64,000 nt of DNA, taken from the NCBI RefSeq assembly GCF_008180865.1, contig NZ_VTEX01000001.1:1079809-1143808 (forward strand), in the 5' to 3' direction. Source of the DNA: Rossellomorea aquimaris (lineage in GTDB: Bacteria > Bacillota > Bacilli > Bacillales > Bacillaceae_B). Shown piece by piece: positions 45,728 to 55,233 of this stretch (within the stretch, counting starts at the first letter, position 1; every line of letters begins with the position of its first letter). Under the pieces are notes generated by a model. The model was not told the DNA's origin. It searched no databases and was given only the letters and a program-made list of their open reading frames with translations. The translations under genes and the position numbers were made by a program.

Positions 45728-47097
45728 CGTTTATTTTTTCGATTATAAGATCTAGAAGAAGGTTTTTTTCCTGTCCTTCTCCCTGTAATGTCAGGCTTCG
45801 TTTCAGCTGCTGTCCCCTCCGAATGTGTTGAAGGTTTTTGTTTTAATGAGTTAGAGGATTTTTTGCTCGTTATTTGTTTATCTTTGAACTCGTCTTTTTT
45901 CCTTTTCAGGGATTCCCGTTCCTTGCTATTTCCTTGTCGTTTAACTCCCTTTTTCTTAGCGGTTGTTTTTGATTTTAAAGAAATGGTATTCCCAAGGTTT
46001 TGCTTTTGAATCCGACTGTTCAGCTCTGCTTCAATTCTGTCCAGAAGGCTTCTTTCTTCAGATGAATATAGGGTATAAGCTAAGCCTGTTTCACCCGCTC
46101 TACCTGTTCTTCCAATTCTGTGAATGTAGGTTTCGGCATTTTCAGGCATGTCATAATTAAATACGTGAGTGACTCCCTCAATATCCAATCCCCTGGAAGC
46201 GACGTCAGTCGCAACTAACATTGGTACGTCGCCGGTTCTAAATTGCTCCATTACAATTTCACGTTTCTCTTGTGGGATATCCCCGTGGAGTTCAGCCACT
46301 TTGAACCCTTTTGATTTCAGGACTTGATATAATTTCGTGACCCGCCGTTTCGTTCTGCAAAAAACGATGGATTTACTTGGTTGAAATGCCTCTATTAATT
46401 GAATGACTGTGTCTTGCTTGGCCCTATCCACTGTATAAATGGCAAATTGATTAATGGAAGTGGATTTTTCAGCATCCGCCACCTCGATATATTGGGGAGT
46501 TTTAATATATTTGCGACCCAATTTTTTGATTTCAGCAGGAATCGTCGCAGAAAATAACATCGTTTGACGATTAGCCGGTGTTTTGCTTAAAATTTCTTCA
46601 ACTTTATTTAGAAAACCTATCTGGAGAAGTTGATCTGCTTCATCAATGACCAAAAACATAAGATGAGATAGATCGAGATTCCCTTTTTTAAGATGATCCA
46701 ATAGCCTCCCGGGAGTTCCAACCACAACATTTACATTCTGTTCCAGTTCCTTGATTTCCTCCTCATGGCTTTTACCACCATAAACGGAGATAACGCTAAA
46801 TCCTTTGTTTTTCGTTGTGAGCTTCCTTATTTCACTTGTTACCTGGATAGCCAGCTCACGAGTCGGGGTAATAATCAAACTCTGAATATGAGGGGTGGCA
46901 GATTTACTTTTCTCCAGAATGGGTAAAACGTAAGCAAAGGTTTTACCAGTCCCGGTTTGAGCCTTAGCCATGACATCTTTTCCCTCCAAAAGGGTCGGTA
47001 TCACATTTTCTTGTATGAGTGTCGGTTCACTTATTCCATTAGTAGATAAGGTTTTCTGAAGACTTTTTGATAGTCCCAGTGATGCAAACGAGTTCAA
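45724..47097 (-). CDS. DEAD-box RNA helicase
   Basis: The 457-residue helicase has Q-motif PTLIQE, motif I AQTGTGKT (about 46-53), PTRELAIQ, GTPGRLLDHL, DEAD in VIDEAD, SAT, and HRIGRTGRAG. A lysine- and serine-rich basic tail of about 90 residues follows and probably binds RNA. It should remodel structured RNA in cold adaptation, ribosome assembly or mRNA decay. Which B. subtilis paralogue (CshA, CshB, CshC, DbpA) it equals is unclear; the tail lacks the DbpA RNA-recognition domain. Confidence 0.9.
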   Translation of the reverse strand: MNSFASLGLSKSLQKTLSTNGISEPTLIQENVIPTLLEGKDVMAKAQTGTGKTFAYVLPILEKSKSATPHIQSLIITPTRELAIQVTSEIRKLTTKNKGFSVISVYGGKSHEEEIKELEQNVNVVVGTPGRLLDHLKKGNLDLSHLMFLVIDEADQLLQIGFLNKVEEILSKTPANRQTMLFSATIPAEIKKLGRKYIKTPQYIEVADAEKSTSINQFAIYTVDRAKQDTVIQLIEAFQPSKSIVFCRTKRRVTKLYQVLKSKGFKVAELHGDIPQEKREIVMEQFRTGDVPMLVATDVASRGLDIEGVTHVFNYDMPENAETYIHRIGRTGRAGETGLAYTLYSSEERSLLDRIEAELNSRIQKQNLGNTISLKSKTTAKKKGVKRQGNSKERESLKRKKDEFKDKQITSKKSSNSLKQKPSTHSEGTAAETKPDITGRRTGKKPSSRSYNRKNKR

Positions 47098-47174
47098 TGA
47101 TCATTCCTACTTTCTTAATAACAGATTTGACTTGTCTACTAATAGTGAAGGTTTCGTGGTGAAAAAGCAAGAAC

Positions 47175-47200
47175 AAAAAGGATCCCAAATTGGAATCCTT
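47175..47200 (-). terminator. Terminator-like hairpin upstream of the helicase gene
   Basis: AAGGATTCC / GGGATCCTT with a short loop and TTTTTG on the minus strand lies about 75 bases before the helicase start. As the previous gene already has its own terminator, this may be an attenuator in the helicase leader. Confidence 0.55.
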
Positions 47201-47244
47201 CATGCTAATCGTTATAAACCAGCACGGGTATTTATCAACCAAAT

Positions 47245-47280
47245 AAAAACGCGATCACCTAATGATCATCGCGTTTTTAT
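47245..47280. terminator. Terminator of the tandem P-loop ATPase gene
   Basis: AAAAACGCGAT / ATCGCGTTTTT encloses a TGATCA-rich loop, symmetrical on both strands, just after the stop at 47295. Confidence 0.85.
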
Positions 47281-47294
47281 GTTCACTCAATATA

Positions 47295-48389
47295 CTACTT
47301 CTTTATAACCTCATTTATTTCCTGAAAGATTTCTTCTCTAATCGTATTCACCATTGAAAAGTCCATGGCTCTTATATAGATGGATTCGAGTTGTTCACGA
47401 AGGCATTTAGCTTCTTTAAGATATGAGATTGCTTCTTTCATTTTATCCTTATAGGCTTTTGTCGTACGTTCTATATCGGCAGCATATTTTTCATCTGTCC
47501 CTTGAGTAATGCATCTTTCATACATATCGATGATTTCATCAGATTCGAGTTCCGGGAAATATTCATGTGGTGCAGTACTATCGAAAATAGCGATTCCTTT
47601 TTCTCTGATGATCAACATATCAAGACTATTCGGGTCAAATCCACAATGATAAACCTCTATATCATAGCCTAATTCCTCTCCAGCAGAAGCAATTTTCTTT
47701 AACATCGTCGACTTTCCAGACCCTGCGCGCCCTTTGATAAAGTAGCGCTTTTCGACATCCTCTGTTAAATTCTGAATGTAGTCAACTGCTCCATCAGGAG
47801 TCGCGGCACCTAAGAACCGATGTTTGACTGTAGAGGATTTAGAAAGGCTCTTATCTTCAAAGAAGAGTGAAATTAACTCATTTGTTAATTGATTCGCTTT
47901 TGTGAAGTCCATGTTGGAAATGTATATCTCTTCAATGTCATCATGAGCACTAAGTGATGCAGCAAAGGTATCGTATGCTCTCTGAAAGAATGAGGCAATT
48001 TTATCGTTTAAGCCAAGGATTTCCTCTTTGTGCGGCAAAAGTTTCTTTGAGTGCCATGCCGCTCCTAAATTCACATATTCTTCAATAACACCGGGTGCTT
48101 TCGGTTCTATAATATGAGGAGCCGTCCCATCCACAATGCCGACCCCAAATTCAGGGAAGAGAACACCATCGATCGAGTGATTATCGGAAGCGCAATGTAA
48201 ATATTCAACTTCTAGTCCCTTTCCCTCAAACCGTTCTCCAACCGACTTCATCAATGAGGATTTACCTGTACCGGGACCACCCTTCAGGATATAAATTCGC
48301 TCTAATCCATCTAAAACCGAATCATATAGACTGTAAAAACCTTTAGCCGTATTTCCCCCAGCATAATAATGACGAACCTTTCCTTTCAT
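47295..48389 (-). CDS. Tandem P-loop ATPase (PRK06851-like)
   Basis: The 364-residue protein contains two related nucleotide-binding halves: GGPGTGKSS at 37-45 and GRAGSGKST at 220-228. Each is followed by a YLHC/YHCGFDPNS strand and a DGTAPH/DSTAPHEYFPE motif, and each half ends with an ISNMDF/IRAMDF segment. This fits an internal duplication. I recall the family as PRK06851 in spore-formers; its substrate is unknown. AAAGGGTGATTTC precedes the ATG. Confidence 0.78.
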   Translation of the reverse strand: MKGKVRHYYAGGNTAKGFYSLYDSVLDGLERIYILKGGPGTGKSSLMKSVGERFEGKGLEVEYLHCASDNHSIDGVLFPEFGVGIVDGTAPHIIEPKAPGVIEEYVNLGAAWHSKKLLPHKEEILGLNDKIASFFQRAYDTFAASLSAHDDIEEIYISNMDFTKANQLTNELISLFFEDKSLSKSSTVKHRFLGAATPDGAVDYIQNLTEDVEKRYFIKGRAGSGKSTMLKKIASAGEELGYDIEVYHCGFDPNSLDMLIIREKGIAIFDSTAPHEYFPELESDEIIDMYERCITQGTDEKYAADIERTTKAYKDKMKEAISYLKEAKCLREQLESIYIRAMDFSMVNTIREEIFQEINEVIKK

Positions 48390-48402
48390 GAAATCACCCT
48401 TT

Positions 48403-48430
48403 CACATCATATATTTAAACATATGATGTG
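48403..48430. promoter_or_regulatory. Perfect inverted repeat before the tandem P-loop ATPase gene
   Basis: CACATCATAT and ATATGATGTG, separated by eight bases, lie 14 bases upstream of the ATG. It could be an operator or an RNA hairpin near the ribosome binding site. No T-run follows on the minus strand. Confidence 0.45.
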
Positions 48431-48462
48431 GGGTCTAAATAGGTGAATACCCAAGTAAAGCG

Positions 48463-48497
48463 TAAAAAAGCACTTCCACGAATGGAAATGCTTTTTA
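48463..48497 (-). terminator. Terminator of the AIM24-family gene
   Basis: AAAAAGCATTTCCA / TGGAAGTGCTTTTTT lies 15 bases after the stop at 48512. Confidence 0.88.
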
Positions 48498-48511
48498 TGT
48501 ATAGCCGTGAA

Positions 48512-49312
48512 TCAATCGTCTCCGTTTAGAAAGTCTCCGATTCCACCAAGTAAACTACCCTCACCAGTCGAACGGCCTCCCCCCTGTGGAGCACTTGCAT
48601 AAATTCTTTCAGCTAAGCGACTGAATGGAAGTGACTGAATCCAGACAGTTCCTGGTCCACGTACAGTGGCAAAAAACAAACCTTCTCCGCCAAGGAAGGC
48701 AGATTTGATTTTCCCTACATACTCGATATTGTAGTCCACATCTTTCGTCATGGCCACTAAGCAACCCGTATCTACCCGTAACATTTCGCCAGGTTGAAGT
48801 TCTTTTCTATAAATCGTCCCTCCAGCATGTAGAAAGGCTAATCCGTCGCCCTCAAGCTTCTGCATAATAAATCCTTCACCGCCGAAGAAGCCTGTTCCTA
48901 ATTTCTTTTGAAAATCGATCCCAACAGAAACTCCCTTTGCTGCACATAGAAAGGAATCCTTTTGACATACAACTTTACCGCCTAATTCACTTAGATCAAC
49001 CGGGATGATTTTTCCTGGATAAGGAGCAGCGAATGATACATGCTTTTTCCCCCTCCCCTCATTGGTGAATACGGTCATGAACAAGCTTTCACCCGTTAAT
49101 ACACGCTTCCCTGCACCAACAAGCTTTCCTAAAAACCCACCGGTCCCGCTGCCCTTGGAACCATCTCCAAAAATCGTTTCCATCTCTATGCCGTCTTCCA
49201 TCATCATCATTCCACCAGCTTCGGCTACGGCACTTTCTCCTGGATCCAATTCTATTTCAACAAACTGCATATCATCCCCATGCAATTTATACTCGATTTC
49301 ATGTGAATTCAT
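48512..49312 (-). CDS. AIM24/TIGR00266 family protein
   Basis: The 266-residue protein matches the TIGR00266 pattern: [30 protein letters not shown] early, many Gly-rich beta strands, [22 protein letters not shown], and [19 protein letters not shown] near the end. Members form beta-sandwich repeats and have been linked to membrane or tryptophan-related roles, but no activity is established. A predicted single-gene unit with its own terminator. Confidence 0.85.
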   Translation of the reverse strand: MNSHEIEYKLHGDDMQFVEIELDPGESAVAEAGGMMMMEDGIEMETIFGDGSKGSGTGGFLGKLVGAGKRVLTGESLFMTVFTNEGRGKKHVSFAAPYPGKIIPVDLSELGGKVVCQKDSFLCAAKGVSVGIDFQKKLGTGFFGGEGFIMQKLEGDGLAFLHAGGTIYRKELQPGEMLRVDTGCLVAMTKDVDYNIEYVGKIKSAFLGGEGLFFATVRGPGTVWIQSLPFSRLAERIYASAPQGGGRSTGEGSLLGGIGDFLNGDD

Positions 49313-49411
49313 TCATTATTCCTCCTTTTAAATTCAAGCATATTTACCTATTCTCCAAGACAGGTACATTTCCCTTCTCCCACTGATTTTTCACAATAAT
49401 GAGATTTCAAT

Positions 49412-49452
49412 CAAAAAACACCACGGTACGAATAGATTCGTACGTGGTGTCT
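49412..49452 (-). terminator. Terminator of speD
   Basis: ACACCACG.TACGAAT / ATTCGTACCGTGGTGT with a TTTTTTG tail on the minus strand. Confidence 0.88.
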
Positions 49453-49463
49453 TTCAGTTAAGT

Positions 49464-50276
49464 TTACGGTTTAGATATGTTCTTACCATAGAAGATTTCA
49501 TCCATTTCCATTTTCACTTTATCTGTAATTTCATCCATTTCACTTTCATCCAGTTTATCTTTTGTATAGCCGAATAAATAGTTATTTAAATCAAATTCTT
49601 TCAACTTACATTTTGTATGAAATATATTCTGAGGATACACATTGACATCGATCATATCATATTCATCTTTGATTTCCTCTGGTATGTAATTCTGAATTGA
49701 ATTAATATCATGATCGATAAATAATTTTCGTCCGTTGATATCACGTGTAAACCCTCTCACCCGATAATCCATCGTCATGATGTCTGTGTCGAAGGAGTGA
49801 ATAAGATAATTCAATGCCTTAAGTGGAGAAATTTCCCCGCAAGTAGAGACATCGATATCTGCCCGGAAAGTAGAAATCCCTTCGTGAGGATGATACTCAG
49901 GATACGTATGAACCGTGATATGGCTCTTATCAAGGTGCATTGTAACTGTGGATGGTAATGGTCCGGGTGATTCATCAAAATGTTCCGTAGGCACTTCAAC
50001 TATCGGTCCTTCAGAAACCAGGATTGTCACACTCGCTCCCTGTGGGACATAATCCTGCTTAGAAACGTTCAAGACGTGTGCGCCAATAATATCCGATACA
50101 TGTGTCAGGATCTTTGTTAACCGATCAGCATTGTATTGTTCATCGATATATTCAATATACGCTTCACGTTCTTCACGGGTCTTAGTATAGCAAATATCGT
50201 ACATATTAAAACTCAATGACTTCGTTAAGTTATTAAATTCATGTAGTTGAATTCGTTCTTCATGAGATAATTTCAT
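49464..50276 (-). CDS. speD: S-adenosylmethionine decarboxylase proenzyme, E. coli-type
   Basis: The 270-residue proenzyme follows the class 1A enzyme of E. coli (264 aa). Self-cleavage should occur between Lys117 and Ser118 in [14 protein letters not shown], turning the serine into the pyruvoyl cofactor. The large chain carries the catalytic cysteine in [18 protein letters not shown]. It makes decarboxylated SAM, the aminopropyl donor for spermidine. B. subtilis SpeD is a much shorter class 1B protein (126 aa), so this is the alternative form. Confidence 0.93.
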   Translation of the reverse strand: MKLSHEERIQLHEFNNLTKSLSFNMYDICYTKTREEREAYIEYIDEQYNADRLTKILTHVSDIIGAHVLNVSKQDYVPQGASVTILVSEGPIVEVPTEHFDESPGPLPSTVTMHLDKSHITVHTYPEYHPHEGISTFRADIDVSTCGEISPLKALNYLIHSFDTDIMTMDYRVRGFTRDINGRKLFIDHDINSIQNYIPEEIKDEYDMIDVNVYPQNIFHTKCKLKEFDLNNYLFGYTKDKLDESEMDEITDKVKMEMDEIFYGKNISKP

Positions 50277-50469
50277 AGTGAATTTCCCCTTATATGTAAG
50301 TTTGTCGTGCCTGCCTATGCTTTTATCTTACCCAGAGCCAACCATACTAAAACAGGTTCTTTTGATTGAAGATGGTTGAAAATGGGTACTAAACATAGTG
50401 AATAAGCATTTCCCTTTTTACTTATTTATAAATTTGGATACAATGGAAGATAGAATGGAGTGTTAGCGA

Positions 50470-51600
50470 TTGAGACGATTGTTTTTACTTATTATAATAG
50501 TTGCTTTTGCCTATATATCAAAACCCGCATGGGAAGACAAAGTGGAAGCAACAGAATTCGATTCTGTGCTCACAAAAATTGAAGAAATAAAGAACAGTCC
50601 TAAAGTGAAAGACACCTTCAATCAACTTTACAACGAAGTAAACCTTCTGCTCATAAAATTGGACGAATCATTTAGAGATCTGGAAGATCCGTCTGATACA
50701 AAGGAAGAGACCCCTGTAGAAAAACCTGCTTTAACTGTACCAAGTGATCAAACCTTCTCTATCTATAATATTGTAATGGGAGATTCAAAAGATAAACTTG
50801 AACAGGAGCTGGGAGAGGCAAAGAGACAATCTACTAATGAATACGGAGTTTCCTGGAATGCATATCACGAAAACTACCGTAATTTCTTAATGATTTCTTA
50901 TGATGAAAATAACCAGGTTAATGGCCTTTACACCAATCAAGACCTCCTTTCCTCCTCCTCGGGTATTGAAATGGGGGTATCCAAAGAGGTGGTTCAGAAT
51001 GAACTCGGTGAACCACTCTCAAATATCCGAAAAGGCTTGACTCTATATCAGCTCCAAAACAATGGTGAACAGGAAGTCTATCAAGTGGATGGAAGCTACG
51101 TAACTGTGTTCTATGACAAGCATGAAAATGACACCGTCACGGCCATACAAATAATTGATGAAAGCCTGGAAGCAAATAAGAAGAATTTCTATTCAGAAGC
51201 GAGCCCCGAGTTGAAAGAAGGATTTGAATTCCAGCTTTTTGACCTCACAAATGCTACACGTGTTGAAAAAGGATTAAATGCTCTCTCCTGGGACGATCAA
51301 GTCAGGGACACTGCAAGAAAACATAGTCTCGACATGGCGGAACAGAACTATTTCAGTCATACCAATCTAGAAGGTGAATCTCCATTCGACCGAATGGAAG
51401 AAGATCAGGTAGCCTTTCGTACCGCAGGAGAAAACTTAGCCTATGGACAATTAAGTTCCATCTTCGCCCATGAGGGACTGATGAACTCAAAAGGGCACAG
51501 GGAAAACATCCTTCAACCCCATTATGAGCATTTAGGTGTCGGAGTCGCATTCAACGGAAAAGCACAGCCGTATTTCACAGAGAACTTCTTCAGTAATTAA
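50470..51600 (+). CDS. Secreted CAP-domain protein, YlbC-like
   Basis: The 376-residue protein begins with TTG (GGAG ten bases upstream) and an N-terminal hydrophobic segment. A CAP-associated N-terminal domain (about 95-235, two MGDSKDKLEQELGEA / MGVSKEVVQNELGEP repeats) and a C-terminal CAP/SCP domain (DLTNATRVEKGLNALSWDD, HSLDMAEQNYFSHTN, GENLAYG, HRENIL) follow. B. subtilis YlbC has this layout. It is probably membrane-tethered or secreted; biochemical role is unknown. Confidence 0.87.
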   Translation: MRRLFLLIIIVAFAYISKPAWEDKVEATEFDSVLTKIEEIKNSPKVKDTFNQLYNEVNLLLIKLDESFRDLEDPSDTKEETPVEKPALTVPSDQTFSIYNIVMGDSKDKLEQELGEAKRQSTNEYGVSWNAYHENYRNFLMISYDENNQVNGLYTNQDLLSSSSGIEMGVSKEVVQNELGEPLSNIRKGLTLYQLQNNGEQEVYQVDGSYVTVFYDKHENDTVTAIQIIDESLEANKKNFYSEASPELKEGFEFQLFDLTNATRVEKGLNALSWDDQVRDTARKHSLDMAEQNYFSHTNLEGESPFDRMEEDQVAFRTAGENLAYGQLSSIFAHEGLMNSKGHRENILQPHYEHLGVGVAFNGKAQPYFTENFFSN

Positions 51601-51615
51601 AAATTCATAGCCACT

Positions 51616-51651
51616 AAAAAAAGCAAGTGAGGATCTCTCACTTGCTTTTTT
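51616..51651. terminator. Bidirectional terminator between the CAP-domain and FrnE-like genes
   Basis: AAGCAAGTGAG / CTCACTTGCTT has A- and T-runs on both sides, between convergent genes. Confidence 0.92.
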
Positions 51652-51670
51652 GCTGAGTATTTTTTAGGGG

Positions 51671-52390
51671 TTATGATTTAGATGGAGGAACATCGCATCC
51701 ATTTTCGTCACAAGCCATTCCGTCTGTTCCCAGTGGCTGAAGTGAAGCCGGTTGATTCTCCTCTTCCCATACTTTCTGGATGGAGCTTAATAATACGTCA
51801 CTTGGCTGTGCACCTGAAATAGCGTATTTACGGTTGATCACAAAGAATGGGACACCCTGTACACCAATTTGTCTTGCTTCTTCTTCATCGGTACGTACAT
51901 CCCGTGTGAATTCTTGACCATTCAATACAGCTAGTGACTCTTCTGCATCCAATCCCGCTTGTTCAGCTAATCCTACCAGCGTTTCCTTGTCACCGATATG
52001 CTTTGAAAGAGTAAAGTGAGCTTGTAACAGTAATTCAGTAAGCTCTGCTTCCTTTCCTTTCGTTTTCGCATATTTTGTCAGGCGGTGTGCATCGAATGTA
52101 TTCGTCGGAATACTTGAATCAAAGCGGAAGTCCAGACCAACCGTTGCAGCTTGTTTCGTCATGCTGTCTGTCATGTTTTTTGCTTGGTCAAGAGAGGTTC
52201 CATACTTTTTCGAAAGAATTTCCTGAATGCTCATGTCTGTTTCCACAGGTGCATGTGGATCTAATTCAAAGCTCTTGAACATGACCTCGACTTGATCTCT
52301 TTCAGGGAATTTTTGGAGAGCTTCCTCTAAATGACGTTTCCCTATATAACAAAATGGACATACAAAATCTGACCAAATTTCAATTTTCAT
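51671..52390 (-). CDS. DsbA-family oxidoreductase, FrnE-like
   Basis: The 239-residue thioredoxin-fold protein has the CPFC redox motif in WSDFVCPFCYIGKRHLEEAL at residues 6-25, a helical insertion, and a cis-proline loop QGVPFFVINRKYAISGAQ. FrnE-like proteins are cytoplasmic disulfide isomerases or oxidoreductases. A C-terminal tail with two further cysteines (MACDENGCDVPP) may be regulatory or metal-binding. The ATG at 52390 follows AGAGGTG; the ATG nine bases earlier is too close to it. Confidence 0.9.
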   Translation of the reverse strand: MKIEIWSDFVCPFCYIGKRHLEEALQKFPERDQVEVMFKSFELDPHAPVETDMSIQEILSKKYGTSLDQAKNMTDSMTKQAATVGLDFRFDSSIPTNTFDAHRLTKYAKTKGKEAELTELLLQAHFTLSKHIGDKETLVGLAEQAGLDAEESLAVLNGQEFTRDVRTDEEEARQIGVQGVPFFVINRKYAISGAQPSDVLLSSIQKVWEEENQPASLQPLGTDGMACDENGCDVPPSKS

Positions 52391-52472
52391 ACATAACACC
52401 TCTGTTTACATTTTCAATTCTTATCTGATCGTACCATAAATCGCATGTTTCCACTTTAAAATTGCTCACGGC

Positions 52473-55055
52473 TTACGAATATGGAGGCTTCCTTCTCGTT
52501 CTTCTCTTCACTCTGGCTGTATGACACCTATCACAAATTGGAAACCCGAAGTTTGGAGGTAATTTCTTTCCGCATTGTTTACACGACTGACTCATACTTG
52601 TGACCTCTGTCCTGAGACTTTCGTATACTCCATCGGCGATTTCACTTCTAACCCGCTCCCAGTAATAGGCCTCTGTTTGTCTTCCCAAGCGATATAAGAA
52701 TAAGAGATGCAGACCGACAGCCTTGTAGGATACCTCTTTTTGTTCCAGGTTTTTGTTATTTATAGGAGGATCGGGTAACTCTTCTCCGTTTACAATGGCG
52801 TACATGCACTCTAACCATTGCTCCGTTAACTGAGCTTCTTTTTTCGAAAAAGGAAGATGTAAGAATCCATACAGGTCATTTAACGTAAGCTTTGCCTCGA
52901 TATCGGTTCCACGAATTAGTTCGTATAACTCCCTTTCTTCAAACAGGGTGGCTTTTTCCGTGCCGTAAGGACTTTTGAATTTCTCCCAAAAGTAGAAAAA
53001 CGTATCAAGGTCATGGTAATAGCGTTGAAAACGTTCAAACACACCGCTTGTCGGTGCGATGGCAAAGGTTTCGAGAGATTGATCGGGCTGATCTAACAGA
53101 AGCTTCATTACTTTAATATCCTTTGTAAAAGCTACTTTCCCTTCATTGTACAGACCCTTTCTCCCAGCACGACCGGCAATCTGCTTTACTTCCTGTGATG
53201 TCAGCCTTCTCCTTCTCGTTCCGTCAAATTTATCGGTTTCCAGGAATACAATCCTTCGTATCGGTAAATTCAAGCCCATTCCGATTGCATCGGTTGCCAC
53301 TATTATATTTGTCTTTCCATTAATGAATTGCATCATTTGTTTCTTTCTTGTTTCAGGAGGCATACTGCCGTAAATCATGCTGACCTTATGCCCATTATTT
53401 TGCAACCTTGATGCCGTATCCAAAACTTTTTTACGGGAAAAGCAAACGAGAGCATCTCCTTTTTTGGCATGCCGCAATTGGAATTCTTTCGATTCGACTT
53501 GCAAAGGAATTTCTCTTTTGTAATCATGGACTTCGATGTTTCCTTCACCCACTAATTCCATTAGCAGGTCCCGGACATTTTCACTTCCGATGATATGTAC
53601 CTCTTTTGCCCTTGCTTTTGTAATAGCACGGTACCAGGAGAAACCTCTATCTTGATCGGCCAGCATCTGAGCCTCATCGATTACGATCACTTCATATTCG
53701 TCCTTTTCACGGAACATCTCTACCGTAGACGACACGTGCTTTGCCAATATAACTTCTTTTTCCTCTTCTCCTGTTTTCAGATTACAAGGTACTCCATCTG
53801 CGTTCAATGTATCAAATACCTCGAGGGCGAGGAGGCGGAGTGGAGCTAAATACATGCCGCTTTTCGCTTCTTTCATCCGGCTAATGGCATGATGGGTTTT
53901 CCCAGTATTCGTTTCACCGATATGGAGTGTATACTTGATATCCCCACGGAATGAAGGACTATACTCCCTTCCAAAAATATCTTCCATCATTCGCTGTTCT
54001 TCTTCCTGCTTCCTTTTCAACTCTGCTAACTCAGCAGCCTTTCTCTTCTCCCGCTTATGTTTATCACTTTCATACATTGAAAGGTGAATATTCTCATCAA
54101 AAGGAACTTCTACAAGCTGAAATAAGTCCACAACATACTCCTCTTGAATCCTGGTGAAAAAGGTCGACTTCAATGTAAGGAGAAAATGGTGACTAAGCCT
54201 GCTTAAACGTTCTTCCGATAAGGGCTGACCGAATACATCATCGTAATCCGACAATAATTCTTCAGGCATATGACAGAGGAGCGAGCGATATACAATTTGC
54301 TCTGAATAATAAAAGACGAAACGCTCATACGGATAGAAATAGGTTTCGTATTCCCATACGTGTCCATCCCAGTTTTCACTCTTCTTGTGAATGGAGCCTG
54401 TAAATTCCTTAAGGAAGTCAGATACTGTTGTAAAAGAATCACTAGTGAAGTTTCCTTCCTCTGCCAGTCTCTCTTCCAGCATATATGGTTCAGTATGACG
54501 ATATTTTGTTTTTGATCCCAGATCTTGTACAAATTTTTTAGCAAATAAATAGCGTAACTCCACATACCAGTATAATTCAAACTCATCCATTTGCTTATTT
54601 ATGAAGGAGAGGATTCCTTTTTGAATATCCTTTTGAAGGGCTGCTTGCTTTTTTTCTTCGTGCTGTTTAATATAGTTTTCTCTAACATGTTGATGGCGCC
54701 CCTTCCAATCGTTTGCTGAAGGTGGATGTTCCATTAACCAGTTTAAAATATGAAAAGGCTGAAAATCTCTTATCTCATTGCGAAATAACTTGTTAATCAG
54801 TTTCTTATCTGTCCCTTCAATATCATAACCTTTCTTTCTCAAGAAGGCTTTTTTATGGCTGCGAAGAACATCATTGGTTACTTTGTTAAGCCAGATATTT
54901 GTCCAGATATTGTGAAAGAAAGCACTTCTTTCTGTAACATAATCCTGAAATGAAGGACATTTCTCATGTTTCTCTAAGTAAAGTGTGATATCATTTTCTA
55001 TTTTTCGTTTTGTTTCCTCTATGGCTTCTTCACGAAGTAATTGAAGGTTTTGCAT
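52473..55055 (-). CDS. SUV3-like RNA helicase with zinc ribbon
   Basis: The 860-residue protein has an N-terminal helical region of about 370 residues, then a superfamily-2 helicase core. Walker A is GETNTGKTHH (380-389), followed by LAPLRLLALEV, VIDEAQMLAD, CFSRKK, VATDAIGMGLNLPI and QIAGRAGRKGLYNEG. The set matches mitochondrial SUV3 and its bacterial relatives. A C-terminal CKQCGKKLP..PICDRCH zinc ribbon follows. It probably unwinds RNA with a 3'-5' exonuclease or at the ribosome; no such partner is adjacent. Confidence 0.85.
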   Translation of the reverse strand: MQNLQLLREEAIEETKRKIENDITLYLEKHEKCPSFQDYVTERSAFFHNIWTNIWLNKVTNDVLRSHKKAFLRKKGYDIEGTDKKLINKLFRNEIRDFQPFHILNWLMEHPPSANDWKGRHQHVRENYIKQHEEKKQAALQKDIQKGILSFINKQMDEFELYWYVELRYLFAKKFVQDLGSKTKYRHTEPYMLEERLAEEGNFTSDSFTTVSDFLKEFTGSIHKKSENWDGHVWEYETYFYPYERFVFYYSEQIVYRSLLCHMPEELLSDYDDVFGQPLSEERLSRLSHHFLLTLKSTFFTRIQEEYVVDLFQLVEVPFDENIHLSMYESDKHKREKRKAAELAELKRKQEEEQRMMEDIFGREYSPSFRGDIKYTLHIGETNTGKTHHAISRMKEAKSGMYLAPLRLLALEVFDTLNADGVPCNLKTGEEEKEVILAKHVSSTVEMFREKDEYEVIVIDEAQMLADQDRGFSWYRAITKARAKEVHIIGSENVRDLLMELVGEGNIEVHDYKREIPLQVESKEFQLRHAKKGDALVCFSRKKVLDTASRLQNNGHKVSMIYGSMPPETRKKQMMQFINGKTNIIVATDAIGMGLNLPIRRIVFLETDKFDGTRRRRLTSQEVKQIAGRAGRKGLYNEGKVAFTKDIKVMKLLLDQPDQSLETFAIAPTSGVFERFQRYYHDLDTFFYFWEKFKSPYGTEKATLFEERELYELIRGTDIEAKLTLNDLYGFLHLPFSKKEAQLTEQWLECMYAIVNGEELPDPPINNKNLEQKEVSYKAVGLHLLFLYRLGRQTEAYYWERVRSEIADGVYESLRTEVTSMSQSCKQCGKKLPPNFGFPICDRCHTARVKRRTRRKPPYS

Positions 55056-55233
55056 GGTAAGACCCCTTTATATGTTTTACGCGTTATCCCTAATGTACTT
55101 TGTAGTGTATGTATTTCTTCTTTATCTAACAAATCTCTTGCTTACAAATAGTTCATTATAGCATACAAGCTGCACTTAAATGATGATAAAATTTAACAGA
55201 ACCACGCAAGCCCCATAGTCCAGGGCATGCATG

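Noticed and set aside
52146..52390. Selenocysteine in the DsbA-like protein
   Set aside because: Its CxxC motif uses ordinary cysteine codons and the frame has no internal UGA.
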